Source: DATGYC01 sp035298385
GTDB lineage: Bacteria; Bacillota; Sulfobacillia; Symbiobacteriales; Symbiobacteriaceae
DNA length: 34,471 bases
Direction: 5' to 3'
Assembly: GCA_035298385.1 (NCBI GenBank)
Contig: DATGYC010000068.1
Coordinates: 1-34,471 of the forward strand
Both the position numbers and the translations under genes were made by a program. Below, piece after piece: positions 15,862 to 23,814 of this stretch; position 1 is the first letter of the stretch; each line of letters opens with the position of its first letter. The notes beneath the pieces were generated by a model that did no database searches, was not told the DNA's origin, and saw only the letters and a program-made list of their open reading frames with translations.

Positions 15862-16906
15862 CATCCGAGACGTCCTCCATGCCCAGGGCCATGACCTGAC
15901 GGAGACGATGATCTTTGGTCTCTCTAATTCGCTGGGCTTCACCTACAGGTTGCCCCATGAGACCAGTGAGGTTACGGATTACCTGATGCTGACGGGCCTG
16001 TGGCATCGGGGGGTTCACGACCTGATCGCCAACCTAGCGCTGGACTGCTATGAGTACCTCCCGTCGGACGAGGCGAGCCATTGGCAGCGGATTCGGCGCC
16101 AGTTGGAAGAGGGGCGCCCTGTCATGCTGGAGGTCGTCCTCGCGAAGTACATGCACTACCTAGAGGGCGCCTCGCTCCCCGGCGACGAGAGCCCCAAGGC
16201 GGAGGAGCGGGAGCGCTTTGTCTCCGACTGGGACAGCTTCTTCAGCCGCCTGAAGCGGGTGGCTGGAACGCACGTGGTCGTCGTGGTCGGGCTGGACGAG
16301 GCGGCGAACAAGGCCTATGTGATTGAGAACAACCTCTCGCGGGTTCAGACCGTCCCGCTGGACGTCCTGAAGCACGCCTCCAATCCCCCGGAAGACCTGC
16401 CGCTTCACCCCCGGGGGCGCTTCAGCGTCGTGCGGGCGCCCGAGCAACTGCCGCCGCTTGAGCCGGCGATTCGCAAGGCGATCGCCACGACGGCTCACCG
16501 CATGCTGCACAGCACCGCCCCTGGTGATGGCGTGGCGGGGCTGGAGCGGTTGGCCGGAGAGATGCAGCACTGGCCGGAGCGCTACCCCTTGGATGTGGTC
16601 CAGAACACGCTCTGCCTGCTCTACTATCTGTCCGAAAAGGCCAGTGGTGGGGGCATGTACCGCCGACTCTATGGCCGATTCCTGCACGAGGCGGCTGACC
16701 TGCTCCAGGATGACCGCATGATGCAGGCGGCACAGGCCTATTACGGACTGGCTCGCCAGTGGCGCCGGTTCGCAACGCTCCTGTTGGCTGGGGTCACAAA
16801 TCCGGCTGAGACCCTGCAGTCGTCCGTGGTGATCGAGATGGTTCGGGAGATCGCTGCCCAGGAGCGCCACGCCGCGCTGCTCCTCCAGGCATCTGCCCAG
16901 GGCTAA
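15779..16906 (+). CDS. BtrH-like acyltransferase (BtrH_N plus C-terminal helical domain), copy 2
   Basis: This 375-residue protein has a papain-like BtrH_N domain in the first about 200 residues. Cys24 sits in RTCRSGNIRDVL and is followed by TETMIFGLSNSLGFTY, the conserved segment of the family. His165 is in AGTHVVVVVGLDE, and the third position is VIENN near 183. The C-terminal half is helical, like the DUF4872-type tail. BtrH in butirosin synthesis transfers an acyl group from an ACP to an amine of the aminoglycoside; a similar ACP-to-amine transfer is inferred here. ATG 15779 has AAGGAG upstream, giving an 83-bp overlap with the preceding gene. ATG 15785 is an alternative start. Confidence 0.85.
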   Translation: MSMALAVKPAVLLHEYPHRQSRTCRSGNIRDVLHAQGHDLTETMIFGLSNSLGFTYRLPHETSEVTDYLMLTGLWHRGVHDLIANLALDCYEYLPSDEASHWQRIRRQLEEGRPVMLEVVLAKYMHYLEGASLPGDESPKAEERERFVSDWDSFFSRLKRVAGTHVVVVVGLDEAANKAYVIENNLSRVQTVPLDVLKHASNPPEDLPLHPRGRFSVVRAPEQLPPLEPAIRKAIATTAHRMLHSTAPGDGVAGLERLAGEMQHWPERYPLDVVQNTLCLLYYLSEKASGGGMYRRLYGRFLHEAADLLQDDRMMQAAQAYYGLARQWRRFATLLLAGVTNPAETLQSSVVIEMVREIAAQERHAALLLQASAQG

Positions 16907-16936
16907 CCGTATGCCACAAAGCACGGGTGGCGGGCG

Positions 16937-17989
16937 ATGAGACGATTGACCAACTTCATCGAGGTGCACCGGAGCGGCTCACACTGTGGGTCCACGATGG
17001 TCCGGACCGTCCTGAACGGCTGGGGCCTGCCCTACTCCGAGGATCTCTGCTTCGGGCTCGGCAGCGGGTTGGGCTTCGTCTACCGCAAGTATGAGGAGAC
17101 CGGCTCCTACTTCTTTACCGGCCGCAGCGACAGCCTGCTGGAGAACGTGGCGCAGGCGCTGGGCGCCCGGCTCGAGTACGGTCGGACCGATAATCCAGAC
17201 GCGGGGTGGCAGCAGGTCAAGCAGATGATCGACGCTGGTATTCCGGTTGTGCTGGACCTGGATCGCATGTACCTGCCCTTCCTCGTCGAGCGGAACAAGC
17301 TGGATCGGCCCTACCACTTCGGCCTCCACAATGCGATCCTGGTCGGCTATGACGAGTCCAAGGATGAGATCTACCTGCTGGACTACCTCTGGAATGAGGT
17401 GCAGGTGGTCTCGTTCGCCCAACTCCGAGCGGCCCGCAACTCGCAGGATGGTCCAGTCCGGCCTGAGAACGCCTGGAAGACCCTGATCCCGCCCGCGCAG
17501 GAACGGGAGATCGGTCTCGCGATCCATGAGGCGATTCGCCGCAACTGCCATCGCATGCGGGAGCCGTTCGGCTTCAAGGTGGGATTGCCAGGCCTCAAGC
17601 CGTTCGCCAAGGAGGTGCGCCGCTGGCGTACCGTCCAGTCCGAGGCCGTTCGCATGGAGAACGCCTACATGGCCTTCGTCCTCTTTGAACGCGTGGGCAC
17701 GGGCGGCGGTAACTTCCGGCGGATCTACGCTCGCTTCCTGGCGGAGGCGGCTAAGCGAACCGGCAATCCCGCGCTGGAGCAGGGCGCCCAGCTCTACATG
17801 GACCTCTTCCGGCGCTGGCGCGAGATCGCCCGGCTCTTTGAAGAGGGGGCGTCGGATCCGAACGCTGGCATCTTCGCCCCGGACCCTGCAGTCGACAGCC
17901 TACTCGAGGAACTCGTGTTCCTGGAGCACCAAGGGATGGCCATTCTGGAGACCGCTTTGCCGGTGGGGAAGGAAGGCGCTAGATGTTAG
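16937..17989 (+). CDS. BtrH-like acyltransferase, copy 3 (best conserved)
   Basis: This 350-residue protein is the closest of the three to BtrH_N. Cys17 is in SGSHCGSTMVRTVL, followed by YSEDLCFGLGSGLGFVY. His131 is in FGLHNAILVGYDE and Asp149 in IYLLDY, giving a plausible Cys-His-Asp set. The C-terminal 150 residues are helical (e.g. FLAEAAKRTGN, QLYMDLFRRWREIARLF), like copy 2. ATG 16937 follows copy 2 by 30 bp, and the stop overlaps the dehydratase start by 7 bp. ACP-to-amine acyl transfer is inferred from the family. Having two intact copies suggests two transfer events, or a heterodimer. Confidence 0.87.
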   Translation: MRRLTNFIEVHRSGSHCGSTMVRTVLNGWGLPYSEDLCFGLGSGLGFVYRKYEETGSYFFTGRSDSLLENVAQALGARLEYGRTDNPDAGWQQVKQMIDAGIPVVLDLDRMYLPFLVERNKLDRPYHFGLHNAILVGYDESKDEIYLLDYLWNEVQVVSFAQLRAARNSQDGPVRPENAWKTLIPPAQEREIGLAIHEAIRRNCHRMREPFGFKVGLPGLKPFAKEVRRWRTVQSEAVRMENAYMAFVLFERVGTGGGNFRRIYARFLAEAAKRTGNPALEQGAQLYMDLFRRWREIARLFEEGASDPNAGIFAPDPAVDSLLEELVFLEHQGMAILETALPVGKEGARC

Positions 17990-18411
17990 GGATGAAGGAG
18001 ATCATGGCCCAGCTTCCACACCGCTTCGGCTTCCTCATGCCGGATCGGATTGAGGAGGCGGTGGAGTACGAACGGGCGGTTGGCTACAAGAACGTGACAG
18101 CGAACGAGTTCTGGACGGATGGGCACTTTCCCGGCGAGCCCGTCTTTCCAGGGGTCCTGATGATCGAAACGATGGCCCAGATTGGGGCCTTCATCTTCCC
18201 ACGTGGCCAGGGGGAGGGCGCCCCCTCCCGGCGGTATCTGAGCGGTGTCGACAAGGTGAAGTTCCTTCGCCTGGTCATCCCCGGTGACACCATCCGGGTC
18301 GAGGCGAAGCTGGTGGCCCGCGTGGGCCACCTGGCCAAGGTGGAGTGTGAGGCCCGGGTCAACGGCGAACTGGCAGCAACGGGTGTGATCTCCTATGCGA
18401 TCGCCCCATGA
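17983..18411 (+). CDS. 3-hydroxyacyl-ACP dehydratase, FabZ-like
   Basis: This 142-residue single hot-dog protein dehydrates 3-hydroxyacyl-ACP to the trans-2-enoyl form. The start LPHRFGFLMPDRI matches FabZ. The catalytic His48 is in DGHFPGEPVFPGVLMIETMAQ-like sequence, with the catalytic Glu62. Lengths and the 'KVKFLRLVIPGD' strand are as in FabZ. It begins inside the stop region of the preceding gene (ATG 17983, stop of the previous gene at 17987-17989), so the two are coupled. With FabG and ketosynthases but no enoyl reductase in the operon, it would give a chain with conjugated double bonds. Confidence 0.95.
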   Translation: MLGMKEIMAQLPHRFGFLMPDRIEEAVEYERAVGYKNVTANEFWTDGHFPGEPVFPGVLMIETMAQIGAFIFPRGQGEGAPSRRYLSGVDKVKFLRLVIPGDTIRVEAKLVARVGHLAKVECEARVNGELAATGVISYAIAP

Positions 18412-18424
18412 TGGGAGGATTGTC

Positions 18425-19591
18425 ATGAAGCGCGTGGTCATCACAGGCATTGGATTGCTCTCCACGGTTGGCAATACCCCAGGCGCTTACTGGGAGAGCT
18501 TGCTGGCTGGTGGGGAAGGGCTGGGCTCCCGCTCCGAGCAGGTGGAGGTTCCCCAAGTCCTGAGCCCGGGATCGGCCCGGCGGATGGACCGATTCGGCAT
18601 TCTGACGGTGACGGGTGCGAAGTTTGCGCTCGACGACAGTCGGATTTTGAGCGCCCAACCGAACATGGAGCGAATCGGGTGTGTCTTCACCACCACGTGT
18701 GGCGCACTGAGCAGCAACATGCAGTTCCTGAACAAGCTGCTGACGGCCGGGCCGGACTTTACGAGCCCCACAGTCTTTTCGAACACGGTCTCCAACGCCG
18801 CCCTGGGGCACACCACCGTCGCCCTTGGGCTGAAGGGCCCCAGCACCATGCTGATGAGCAGCAGCGCCGTGGGCTACGGCTTCGACCTGATCCGCGCGGG
18901 CTGGGCGGACGGGCTGCTGGCGGGCGGTATGGACGAGTATCACGCGCCCATCGAGACCGCCTATCGCAAGAAAGGCGTGGTGGCTGAAACCGAGAGCCGC
19001 CCGCTGGACAAAGAGCGCCAGGGGATCAAGATCCGGGAGGGCGTCGCCATGCTCTTCCTGGAGGAGCTCGGCCATGCCCTTCAACGGGATGCGCGCATCG
19101 TGGCTGAGGTGGTCGGCTATGGGGGGGCCTTCGCCCCAGTCAGCCCCGAGCGGGCCAAGGAGCCAATCAGCAGCGATCCCTTTGCCGCGGCCATGCGTAC
19201 CGCACTGGCCGACGCCGGGGTTCAGCCTGGTGAGGTGGACGCCATCGTGATGGCGGCGGGCGGATCGGTCTGGGGTGACCTGGCTGAGGCGCAGGCCGTC
19301 CACACCGTCTTTGGTGAACGGGGCGCCACGCTTCCCGTCACGGCCTACAAAGGCCTCTTGGGCGATACCTTCGGTTCGGCGGCGACCTTTGGCGTGCTGA
19401 CGGGCGCCCTGGTGGTAGCCAGTCAGACCTTACCGCCGACGGCCGGCTACCAGACCCCGGATGAGGCGCTCAAGCTGAACGTGACAGCGCCGGAGCCGCT
19501 GGTCGGTCTGTTCCAACATGTCTTGGTAAGCAGCTACGACATTGGTGGGAACGTGGCGGCGATTCTGCTCAAGGTGCCGACTGAGATCTAA
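18425..19591 (+). CDS. KAS-fold protein without catalytic residues, chain-length-factor-like
   Basis: This 388-residue protein has the ketosynthase fold (starts KRVVITGIGLLSTVG, ends SYDIGGNVAAILLK). The nucleophile elbow reads STMLMSSSAVGYG, with no Cys. The NAHGT motif is replaced by MAAGGSVWGDLAEA, so the first His is lost, and the second catalytic His of the GHxxG motif is Asp314 (KGLLGDTFGSA), while Lys309 stays. All active-site changes together mark a KSbeta/chain-length-factor-like subunit that would pair with an active ketosynthase. It is more diverged than the two intact KAS proteins. ATG 18425 has GGGAGG upstream; the gene sits between FabZ and FabG genes. Confidence 0.88.
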   Translation: MKRVVITGIGLLSTVGNTPGAYWESLLAGGEGLGSRSEQVEVPQVLSPGSARRMDRFGILTVTGAKFALDDSRILSAQPNMERIGCVFTTTCGALSSNMQFLNKLLTAGPDFTSPTVFSNTVSNAALGHTTVALGLKGPSTMLMSSSAVGYGFDLIRAGWADGLLAGGMDEYHAPIETAYRKKGVVAETESRPLDKERQGIKIREGVAMLFLEELGHALQRDARIVAEVVGYGGAFAPVSPERAKEPISSDPFAAAMRTALADAGVQPGEVDAIVMAAGGSVWGDLAEAQAVHTVFGERGATLPVTAYKGLLGDTFGSAATFGVLTGALVVASQTLPPTAGYQTPDEALKLNVTAPEPLVGLFQHVLVSSYDIGGNVAAILLKVPTEI

Positions 19592-19629
19592 TCCAGGGCC
19601 AACCCCTGCGGAAAGGTGGCGGCGGTGCC

Positions 19630-20373
19630 GTGAGGTTTACGGGAAAGGTTGCGCTAGTTACGGGCGGATCGCGGGGAATCGGTAGGGGCGTGGCAGAACG
19701 CCTGGCCCAAGAGGGCGCCCAGGTCGCGCTGACCTACGTCAGCAAGCCCGACGCGGCTGAAGCGGCGGTCGCCGCCATCACGGCAGCCGGGGGGAGGGCG
19801 AAGGCCTACCAGGTCGACGTGACGGATGAGGAGCAGGTCCGGACCTTGTATGAGGCCGTCCTCGCCGACTTTGACCGGGTGGATATCCTGGTCAACTCGG
19901 CAGGGGTGACGGCGGACGCTTACTTAATGATGATGTCGAAGAACTCCTGGCAGAAGGTGATCGACACGAACCTGAACAGCCTCTATCACATGTGCAAGCC
20001 GGTGGTGCCGATCATGCTGCGCCAGCGCAGTGGGGCGATCATCAACATCACCTCTATAGGTGGCATGAGCGGGACACCCGGGCAGACCAACTACACGGCG
20101 GCGAAGGCGGGCATCATCGCCTTCACCCGGTCGCTCGCCCTGGAGTTGGCGGCCAAGAATATCCGGGTGAACGCCGTGGCGCCCGGGTTCGTGGAGACGG
20201 ATATGCTCCACAAGGTGCCGCCCAAGTTGCTGGAGGAGTACGTGACAAAGGTGCCGGTCCGCCGGTTTGCTACGCCGGACGAGATCGCCAGCGTCGTCGC
20301 CTTCCTGGCTTCGCCGGAGGCGAGCTACATTGTTGGGCAGACGCTGGTGGTGGACGGCGGGGTCCTGGCCTAG
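19630..20373 (+). CDS. 3-oxoacyl-ACP reductase, FabG-like
   Basis: This 247-residue SDR reduces 3-ketoacyl-ACP with NADPH. The cofactor loop TGGSRGIGRG is at residues 11-20; Asn114, Ser142 (NITSIGG), Tyr155 and Lys159 (YTAAK) form the catalytic set, and the end IVGQTLVVDGGVLA is typical. It differs little from primary FabG, but its placement next to the CLF-like KAS and FabZ shows it works in the same chain-extension cycle. GTG 19630 with AAGGTGG about 10 bases upstream is the start. It is 4 bp from the next SDR gene. Confidence 0.95.
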   Translation: MRFTGKVALVTGGSRGIGRGVAERLAQEGAQVALTYVSKPDAAEAAVAAITAAGGRAKAYQVDVTDEEQVRTLYEAVLADFDRVDILVNSAGVTADAYLMMMSKNSWQKVIDTNLNSLYHMCKPVVPIMLRQRSGAIINITSIGGMSGTPGQTNYTAAKAGIIAFTRSLALELAAKNIRVNAVAPGFVETDMLHKVPPKLLEEYVTKVPVRRFATPDEIASVVAFLASPEASYIVGQTLVVDGGVLA

Positions 20374-20376
20374 CGC

Positions 20377-21120
20377 ATGCAACTAACAGGACGGACCACC
20401 TTTATTACCGGGGCGGCGGGTGGACTGGGCGCCGCCTGCGCCCGGCTCTTTGCGGCGGCGGGCGCCCAGTTGCTGCTCGTTGATCGCTCTGAGCAGGTCC
20501 ATGACCTGGCGGCCGAGTTGGGCGCCCAGGCTATCGCCTGCGTCGGCGATGTAACCAGTTCGGCTGACCTGGACCGGGCCGTCCGGCTGGCGCTCGACCA
20601 GACCGGCCGGGTCGATCATCTGATCGCCTGTGCGGGGGTGATCCACGCCGGCAGTCTGGTCGAGACCACGGCAGAGGCCTGGTCCCGCGTAATCGGGATC
20701 AACCTGACGGGACTCTTCCTGACGTGTCAGGCAGTCTTGCCCACCATGGTTGCGCAGCGGGCCGGATCGATCGTCACCTTCGCCTCCCAGTACGGGCTGG
20801 TGGCGGCGCCCCGCCTGGCAGCTTACTGCGCGGCCAAGGGTGGCGTCGTCCAACTGACCCGGTCCATGGCCCTGGACTATGAGGCGTACAACATCCGGGC
20901 GAACTGTCTGTGTCCCGGCATGACGGAGACCAGGATGCTCCAGGATGTCTTCGCACAACTGGGCGCCTCGCGGGAATGGAGCGTGCTGCTGCGAGCCATG
21001 CCCAAACCGATCGAGCGACCCGAGCAGATCGCTGAGGTGGCGCTCTTCCTGGCCTCTGAGCGTGCCGCGGCCATGAATGGGGCAACGGTCCTGGCGGATG
21101 GCGGCTACACCGCTCGGTAA
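20377..21120 (+). CDS. short-chain dehydrogenase/reductase, probably NAD(H)-dependent
   Basis: This 247-residue SDR keeps TGAAGGLGAA (residues 11-20), Ser137, Tyr150 and Lys154 (YCAAK). Strand 2 ends LLLVDRS, and an Asp there usually favours NAD(H) over NADP(H), unlike the FabG upstream. An oxidising role, making a ketone or aldehyde for the aminotransferase encoded next, fits but is not shown. Alternatively it reduces a specific chain-length intermediate. The gene starts 3 bp after the FabG stop and ends 20 bp before the aminotransferase start. Confidence 0.93.
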   Translation: MQLTGRTTFITGAAGGLGAACARLFAAAGAQLLLVDRSEQVHDLAAELGAQAIACVGDVTSSADLDRAVRLALDQTGRVDHLIACAGVIHAGSLVETTAEAWSRVIGINLTGLFLTCQAVLPTMVAQRAGSIVTFASQYGLVAAPRLAAYCAAKGGVVQLTRSMALDYEAYNIRANCLCPGMTETRMLQDVFAQLGASREWSVLLRAMPKPIERPEQIAEVALFLASERAAAMNGATVLADGGYTAR

Positions 21121-21140
21121 AGAAGGAGGGGAAGAGGGCC

Positions 21141-22493
21141 ATGACACAGACCAAACTCGATCGGGAAGACGTGGCGAAGGTCTGGCACTGCTGGACGCAG
21201 ATGGAGATGTACCTGAAGCTGAACGTCAACGTGATGGAGAGCGCTTCCGAGGTGGAGATGCGGGACCAGGATGACAAGGTCTACCTCGATGCGAACTCCT
21301 CGCTCTGGAATGTCAACATCGGTCACGGGAATCCAAAGGTGATCGCCGCGATCACCGCCCAGTTGCAGTCGTTGGAGCACTCCCCGCTCTTGGTCTCCAC
21401 GAACGGTCCATCCGTTCGACTAGCGAAGCGGTTGCTCGGCCTGACCGGCGGGCGCTTCGGCCACGTCTTCTACACCAACAGTGGTTCGGAGGCGACCGAC
21501 ACCGCAATCAAGATCGTCCGGCAGTACTTCTACAACAAGGGGCAGCCGGAGCGCTACAAGGTGATCAGCCTGGAGGGCGCCTACCACGGCAGCACGCTCG
21601 GTGCGATCAGCGCCTGCGGCATCCCTTATGAGAAGCGTGCCTTTGGCCCCCTGCTGCCGGGCTTCCAGCAGGTGCCGGTCCCGGATCCGTTCATGTGCCC
21701 AGCCCACCTGACCCAGGCCGAATGGGTGGAGGCGTGCGCCCAAGCCCTGGCAGACCTGATCCAGCGGGAGGGACCGGAGACGGTCGCCGCCTTCATTGCA
21801 GAGCCGGTGCAGGGTTCAGCCGGCGTTCGGGTCATCCCGGATGCCTATTGGCACCATGTCCGGCGCCTCTGCGATCAGCACGGTATCCTCTGGATCAGTG
21901 ATGAGGTCGCCACGGGCTTTGGCCGAACCGGCCGCTGGTTCGCCGCCGAACATACGGGCCTCTGGCCGGATCTGATGGTCCTGGCCAAGGGGATCAGCAG
22001 CGGGTACATCCCCCTGGGCGCCGTCCTGGTGACCGGGCCGATCTTTGCGGAATTCCTAGGCCCGATCCATACGGGGCGAGAGCTGATGCATGGCTTCACC
22101 ACCAGCGGACATCCCGTCGCCTGTGCCGCGGCGCTGGCGAATATTGACGTGATCGAGGAGGAGGGGCTGGTCGCGCAGTCGGCCGAGGTGGGCGCCTACC
22201 TGCTGGAGCGTCTGCAGGAGCTCCGCCGCTTCCCCTTTGTTGTGGATGTGCAGGGCAAGGGCCTGATGCTGGGCATCCGCCTGGCGGATTGGACCGGAAA
22301 GACCAAATGGACCGCCGAATATCCGCCCGCCACGCTGGTCGGCACCTTCCTGAACCGGGAGGGCCTCCTGGTCCACGCCGCGGGGAGCAACGCTGTGGTG
22401 ATGGCCCCGGCGCTCATCTTCACCCGGGAACGGTGTGATCAGGTGATCGAGAAGTTTACCAAGGTCCTGAGTACGCTGGCGCGGGCTTGGTAG
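21141..22493 (+). CDS. class III PLP-dependent aminotransferase
   Basis: This 450-residue aminotransferase has the fold type I, omega-aminotransferase/BioA-like layout. The phosphate-binding TNSGSEATD (residues 112-120), the Asp254 of WISDEVATGFGRTG that binds the pyridine nitrogen, and Lys283 in LAKGISSGYIPLGA, the Schiff-base lysine, are all present. AAHP-type 'HGFTTSGHPVACAAAL' follows. These enzymes transfer amino groups to aldehydes, keto acids or terminal carbonyls. Inside this operon it could make an amino group on the chain or the amine acceptor for the BtrH-like enzymes. It is 20 bp after the SDR and 28 bp before the PPTase gene, with a GGAGGGG site. Confidence 0.94.
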   Translation: MTQTKLDREDVAKVWHCWTQMEMYLKLNVNVMESASEVEMRDQDDKVYLDANSSLWNVNIGHGNPKVIAAITAQLQSLEHSPLLVSTNGPSVRLAKRLLGLTGGRFGHVFYTNSGSEATDTAIKIVRQYFYNKGQPERYKVISLEGAYHGSTLGAISACGIPYEKRAFGPLLPGFQQVPVPDPFMCPAHLTQAEWVEACAQALADLIQREGPETVAAFIAEPVQGSAGVRVIPDAYWHHVRRLCDQHGILWISDEVATGFGRTGRWFAAEHTGLWPDLMVLAKGISSGYIPLGAVLVTGPIFAEFLGPIHTGRELMHGFTTSGHPVACAAALANIDVIEEEGLVAQSAEVGAYLLERLQELRRFPFVVDVQGKGLMLGIRLADWTGKTKWTAEYPPATLVGTFLNREGLLVHAAGSNAVVMAPALIFTRERCDQVIEKFTKVLSTLARAW

Positions 22494-22521
22494 CATCCTG
22501 CGAGGGAGGGGAGGGTGTTTC

Positions 22522-23226
22522 GTGGCTGAGTTAGCGCCCAGAGCCATGGCGAATGAAGTCCATCTCTGGGCGGTACGTCTGGCGGAGTCGGCCCCGGAGG
22601 TCGACCGGCTATGGTCGGTGCTCTCTACTCCGGAACGAGCCAAGGCTGATCGGCTCGAACGGTCGCTGGAACGTCACCGCTTCCTGGTGGGGCATGCCGC
22701 TATGCGCCTGATTCTGAATGAGTACCTGGAGGGCGCCCTTGGCCAGCGGCCGTATGCATACGGCCCACATGGAAAGCCCGTCCTACCGCCGCTGGGCGGC
22801 TGGCGGGACGGGCTCTCCTTTAATCTGGCGCACTCCGGTGACTGGGCGCTCTGTGCAGTCGCCCTGGGGCGCCCCGTCGGGGTGGATATCGAGTACCGTC
22901 AGCGCCGGAACAGCATGGAACGGGTGGCTGAGCGGATCCTCACCCCCGCAGAACTGGCCGCCTTCCAGGCCCTTGCCGAGGCGGAGCGGGTCAGCGCCTT
23001 CTTCCAGTGCTGGACGCGCAAGGAGGCCTGTGCCAAGGCGGACGGTCTAGGCCTCACTAGCTCGCTGCGGCGCTGGGAGGTGGGGTGGACCGATCACGAC
23101 CAGCCCGGTAGCGGCTTGACCGTGCGTAACCTGGCCGTTGCTGACGAGTATCTGGCGGCCGTGGCGGCATCTGGCACGGACTGGACGGCGCACAGTCGTT
23201 CCTGGTCTTGGGCGGGCCTCGCCTAG
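22522..23226 (+). CDS. Sfp-type 4'-phosphopantetheinyl transferase
   Basis: This 234-residue enzyme loads phosphopantetheine from CoA onto the ACP Ser. The Mg-binding and catalytic motifs are present: FNLAHSGDW (about residues 100-108), VGVDIE with Asp122 and Glu124, and FFQCWTRKEACAKADGLGL with Trp164, Lys167 and Glu168. The two-domain length matches Sfp/Gsp-type enzymes rather than AcpS. GTG 22522 is chosen; ATG 22546 is possible. It is the last gene of the operon and is followed after 14 bp by a strong hairpin. Its presence indicates that the pathway does not rely on the housekeeping AcpS. Confidence 0.95.
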   Translation: MAELAPRAMANEVHLWAVRLAESAPEVDRLWSVLSTPERAKADRLERSLERHRFLVGHAAMRLILNEYLEGALGQRPYAYGPHGKPVLPPLGGWRDGLSFNLAHSGDWALCAVALGRPVGVDIEYRQRRNSMERVAERILTPAELAAFQALAEAERVSAFFQCWTRKEACAKADGLGLTSSLRRWEVGWTDHDQPGSGLTVRNLAVADEYLAAVAASGTDWTAHSRSWSWAGLA

Positions 23227-23240
23227 CGGGAAAAGAGAAG

Positions 23241-23269
23241 CGAGCGGGCGCCCTTGAGGCGCCCGCTCG
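23241..23269. terminator. bidirectional terminator closing the island
   Basis: CGAGCGGGCGCC (23241-23252) and GGCGCCCGCTCG (23258-23269) make a perfect 12-bp stem with a 5-base loop. T-rich sequence lies on both sides (TCTGTCTT on plus; CTTCTCTTTT on minus). It stands between the PPTase and the convergent membrane-protein gene. Confidence 0.8.
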
Positions 23270-23275
23270 TCTGTC

Positions 23276-23614
23276 TTAGCGACGATTGATCAACAGCCAA
23301 ACCCCGACGAGGATCAAGATGACCGGCCAGAAGAAGAGGCCGAACAGTGAGATGCCGACCAGCTTGAGCAGGCCGTTGGCGCCCATCAGGAGCAGGAAGA
23401 CCGGCCAAGGGAAGTCTAAGCGCCGGGTCACCTGATACTTGCGGTACTGCTTCTCTAGGAAGGCTGCACCGATCAGGAGCATGGCGACCGGCCAGATGAG
23501 CTTGCCGATGACGAAGACGGTCACGCCGATCACGCTGCCGAGCAGGAAGACGGCGCCGAGTGCGACCAGAATCAGACCGACAAAGTTGGAACCCATATGG
23601 TAAGTGCGGCCCAT
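23276..23614 (-). CDS. small membrane protein, DUF5668/LiaF-N-like
   Basis: This 112-residue protein has about four hydrophobic helices: FVGLILVALGAVFLLGSVIG near residue 10, the segment after VFVIGKLIWPVAMLLIGAAF, one at PVFLLLMGANGLL and a last one FFWPVILILVGVWLLINRR. This pattern of 'WP(v)xLIxxG' repeats matches the DUF5668/LiaI-LiaF-type transmembrane region of envelope-stress proteins. The ATG at 23614 has GGAGG 8 bases upstream. It is convergent with the biosynthetic operon and likely not part of it. The function is not known. Confidence 0.8.
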   Translation of the reverse strand: MGRTYHMGSNFVGLILVALGAVFLLGSVIGVTVFVIGKLIWPVAMLLIGAAFLEKQYRKYQVTRRLDFPWPVFLLLMGANGLLKLVGISLFGLFFWPVILILVGVWLLINRR

Positions 23615-23635
23615 GTTTCATTCCTCCAGATGTCG

Positions 23636-23664
23636 TAACTACCTGTCTTCATCCTATCAAACGG
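23636..23664 (-). promoter_or_regulatory. putative promoter of the small membrane protein gene
   Basis: On the minus strand TTGATA and TACGAC are 17 bp apart, within the 200-bp space between the divergent genes at 23614 and 23815. The -10 is poor, so confidence is modest. Confidence 0.35.
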
Positions 23665-23700
23665 GTTAGGCCGTCACATCGGACAGGGGAATGCTTTTGG

Positions 23701-23718
23701 ATCGTACCTAGGTACGAT
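23701..23718. promoter_or_regulatory. 18-bp perfect palindrome, operator candidate
   Basis: ATCGTACCTAGGTACGAT is a perfect palindrome located between the divergent DUF5668-like and M20-hydrolase genes, about 97 bases upstream of the latter. Its 9-bp half-site size suits a dimeric HTH repressor. No regulator gene lies nearby. Confidence 0.5.
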
Positions 23719-23814
23719 GGGTCATCGACCTGACAGGATACGACAGGGCGCCCGCGAACAGATAACGCGAGGCCGGGCGGCAGCGTCCGCCCAGGCGATG
23801 AGGAGGCCGGGATC

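Noticed and set aside
16160..16969. 269-residue open frame on the minus strand
   Set aside because: It is antisense to the second BtrH-like gene, whose conserved Cys/His motifs are on the plus strand.
18359..19303. 314-residue open frame on the minus strand
   Set aside because: It is antisense to the KAS-like gene, has no ribosome site or motif and is a GC-driven shadow.
20383..21147. 254-residue open frame on the minus strand
   Set aside because: It is antisense to the second SDR with intact Ser/Tyr/Lys.
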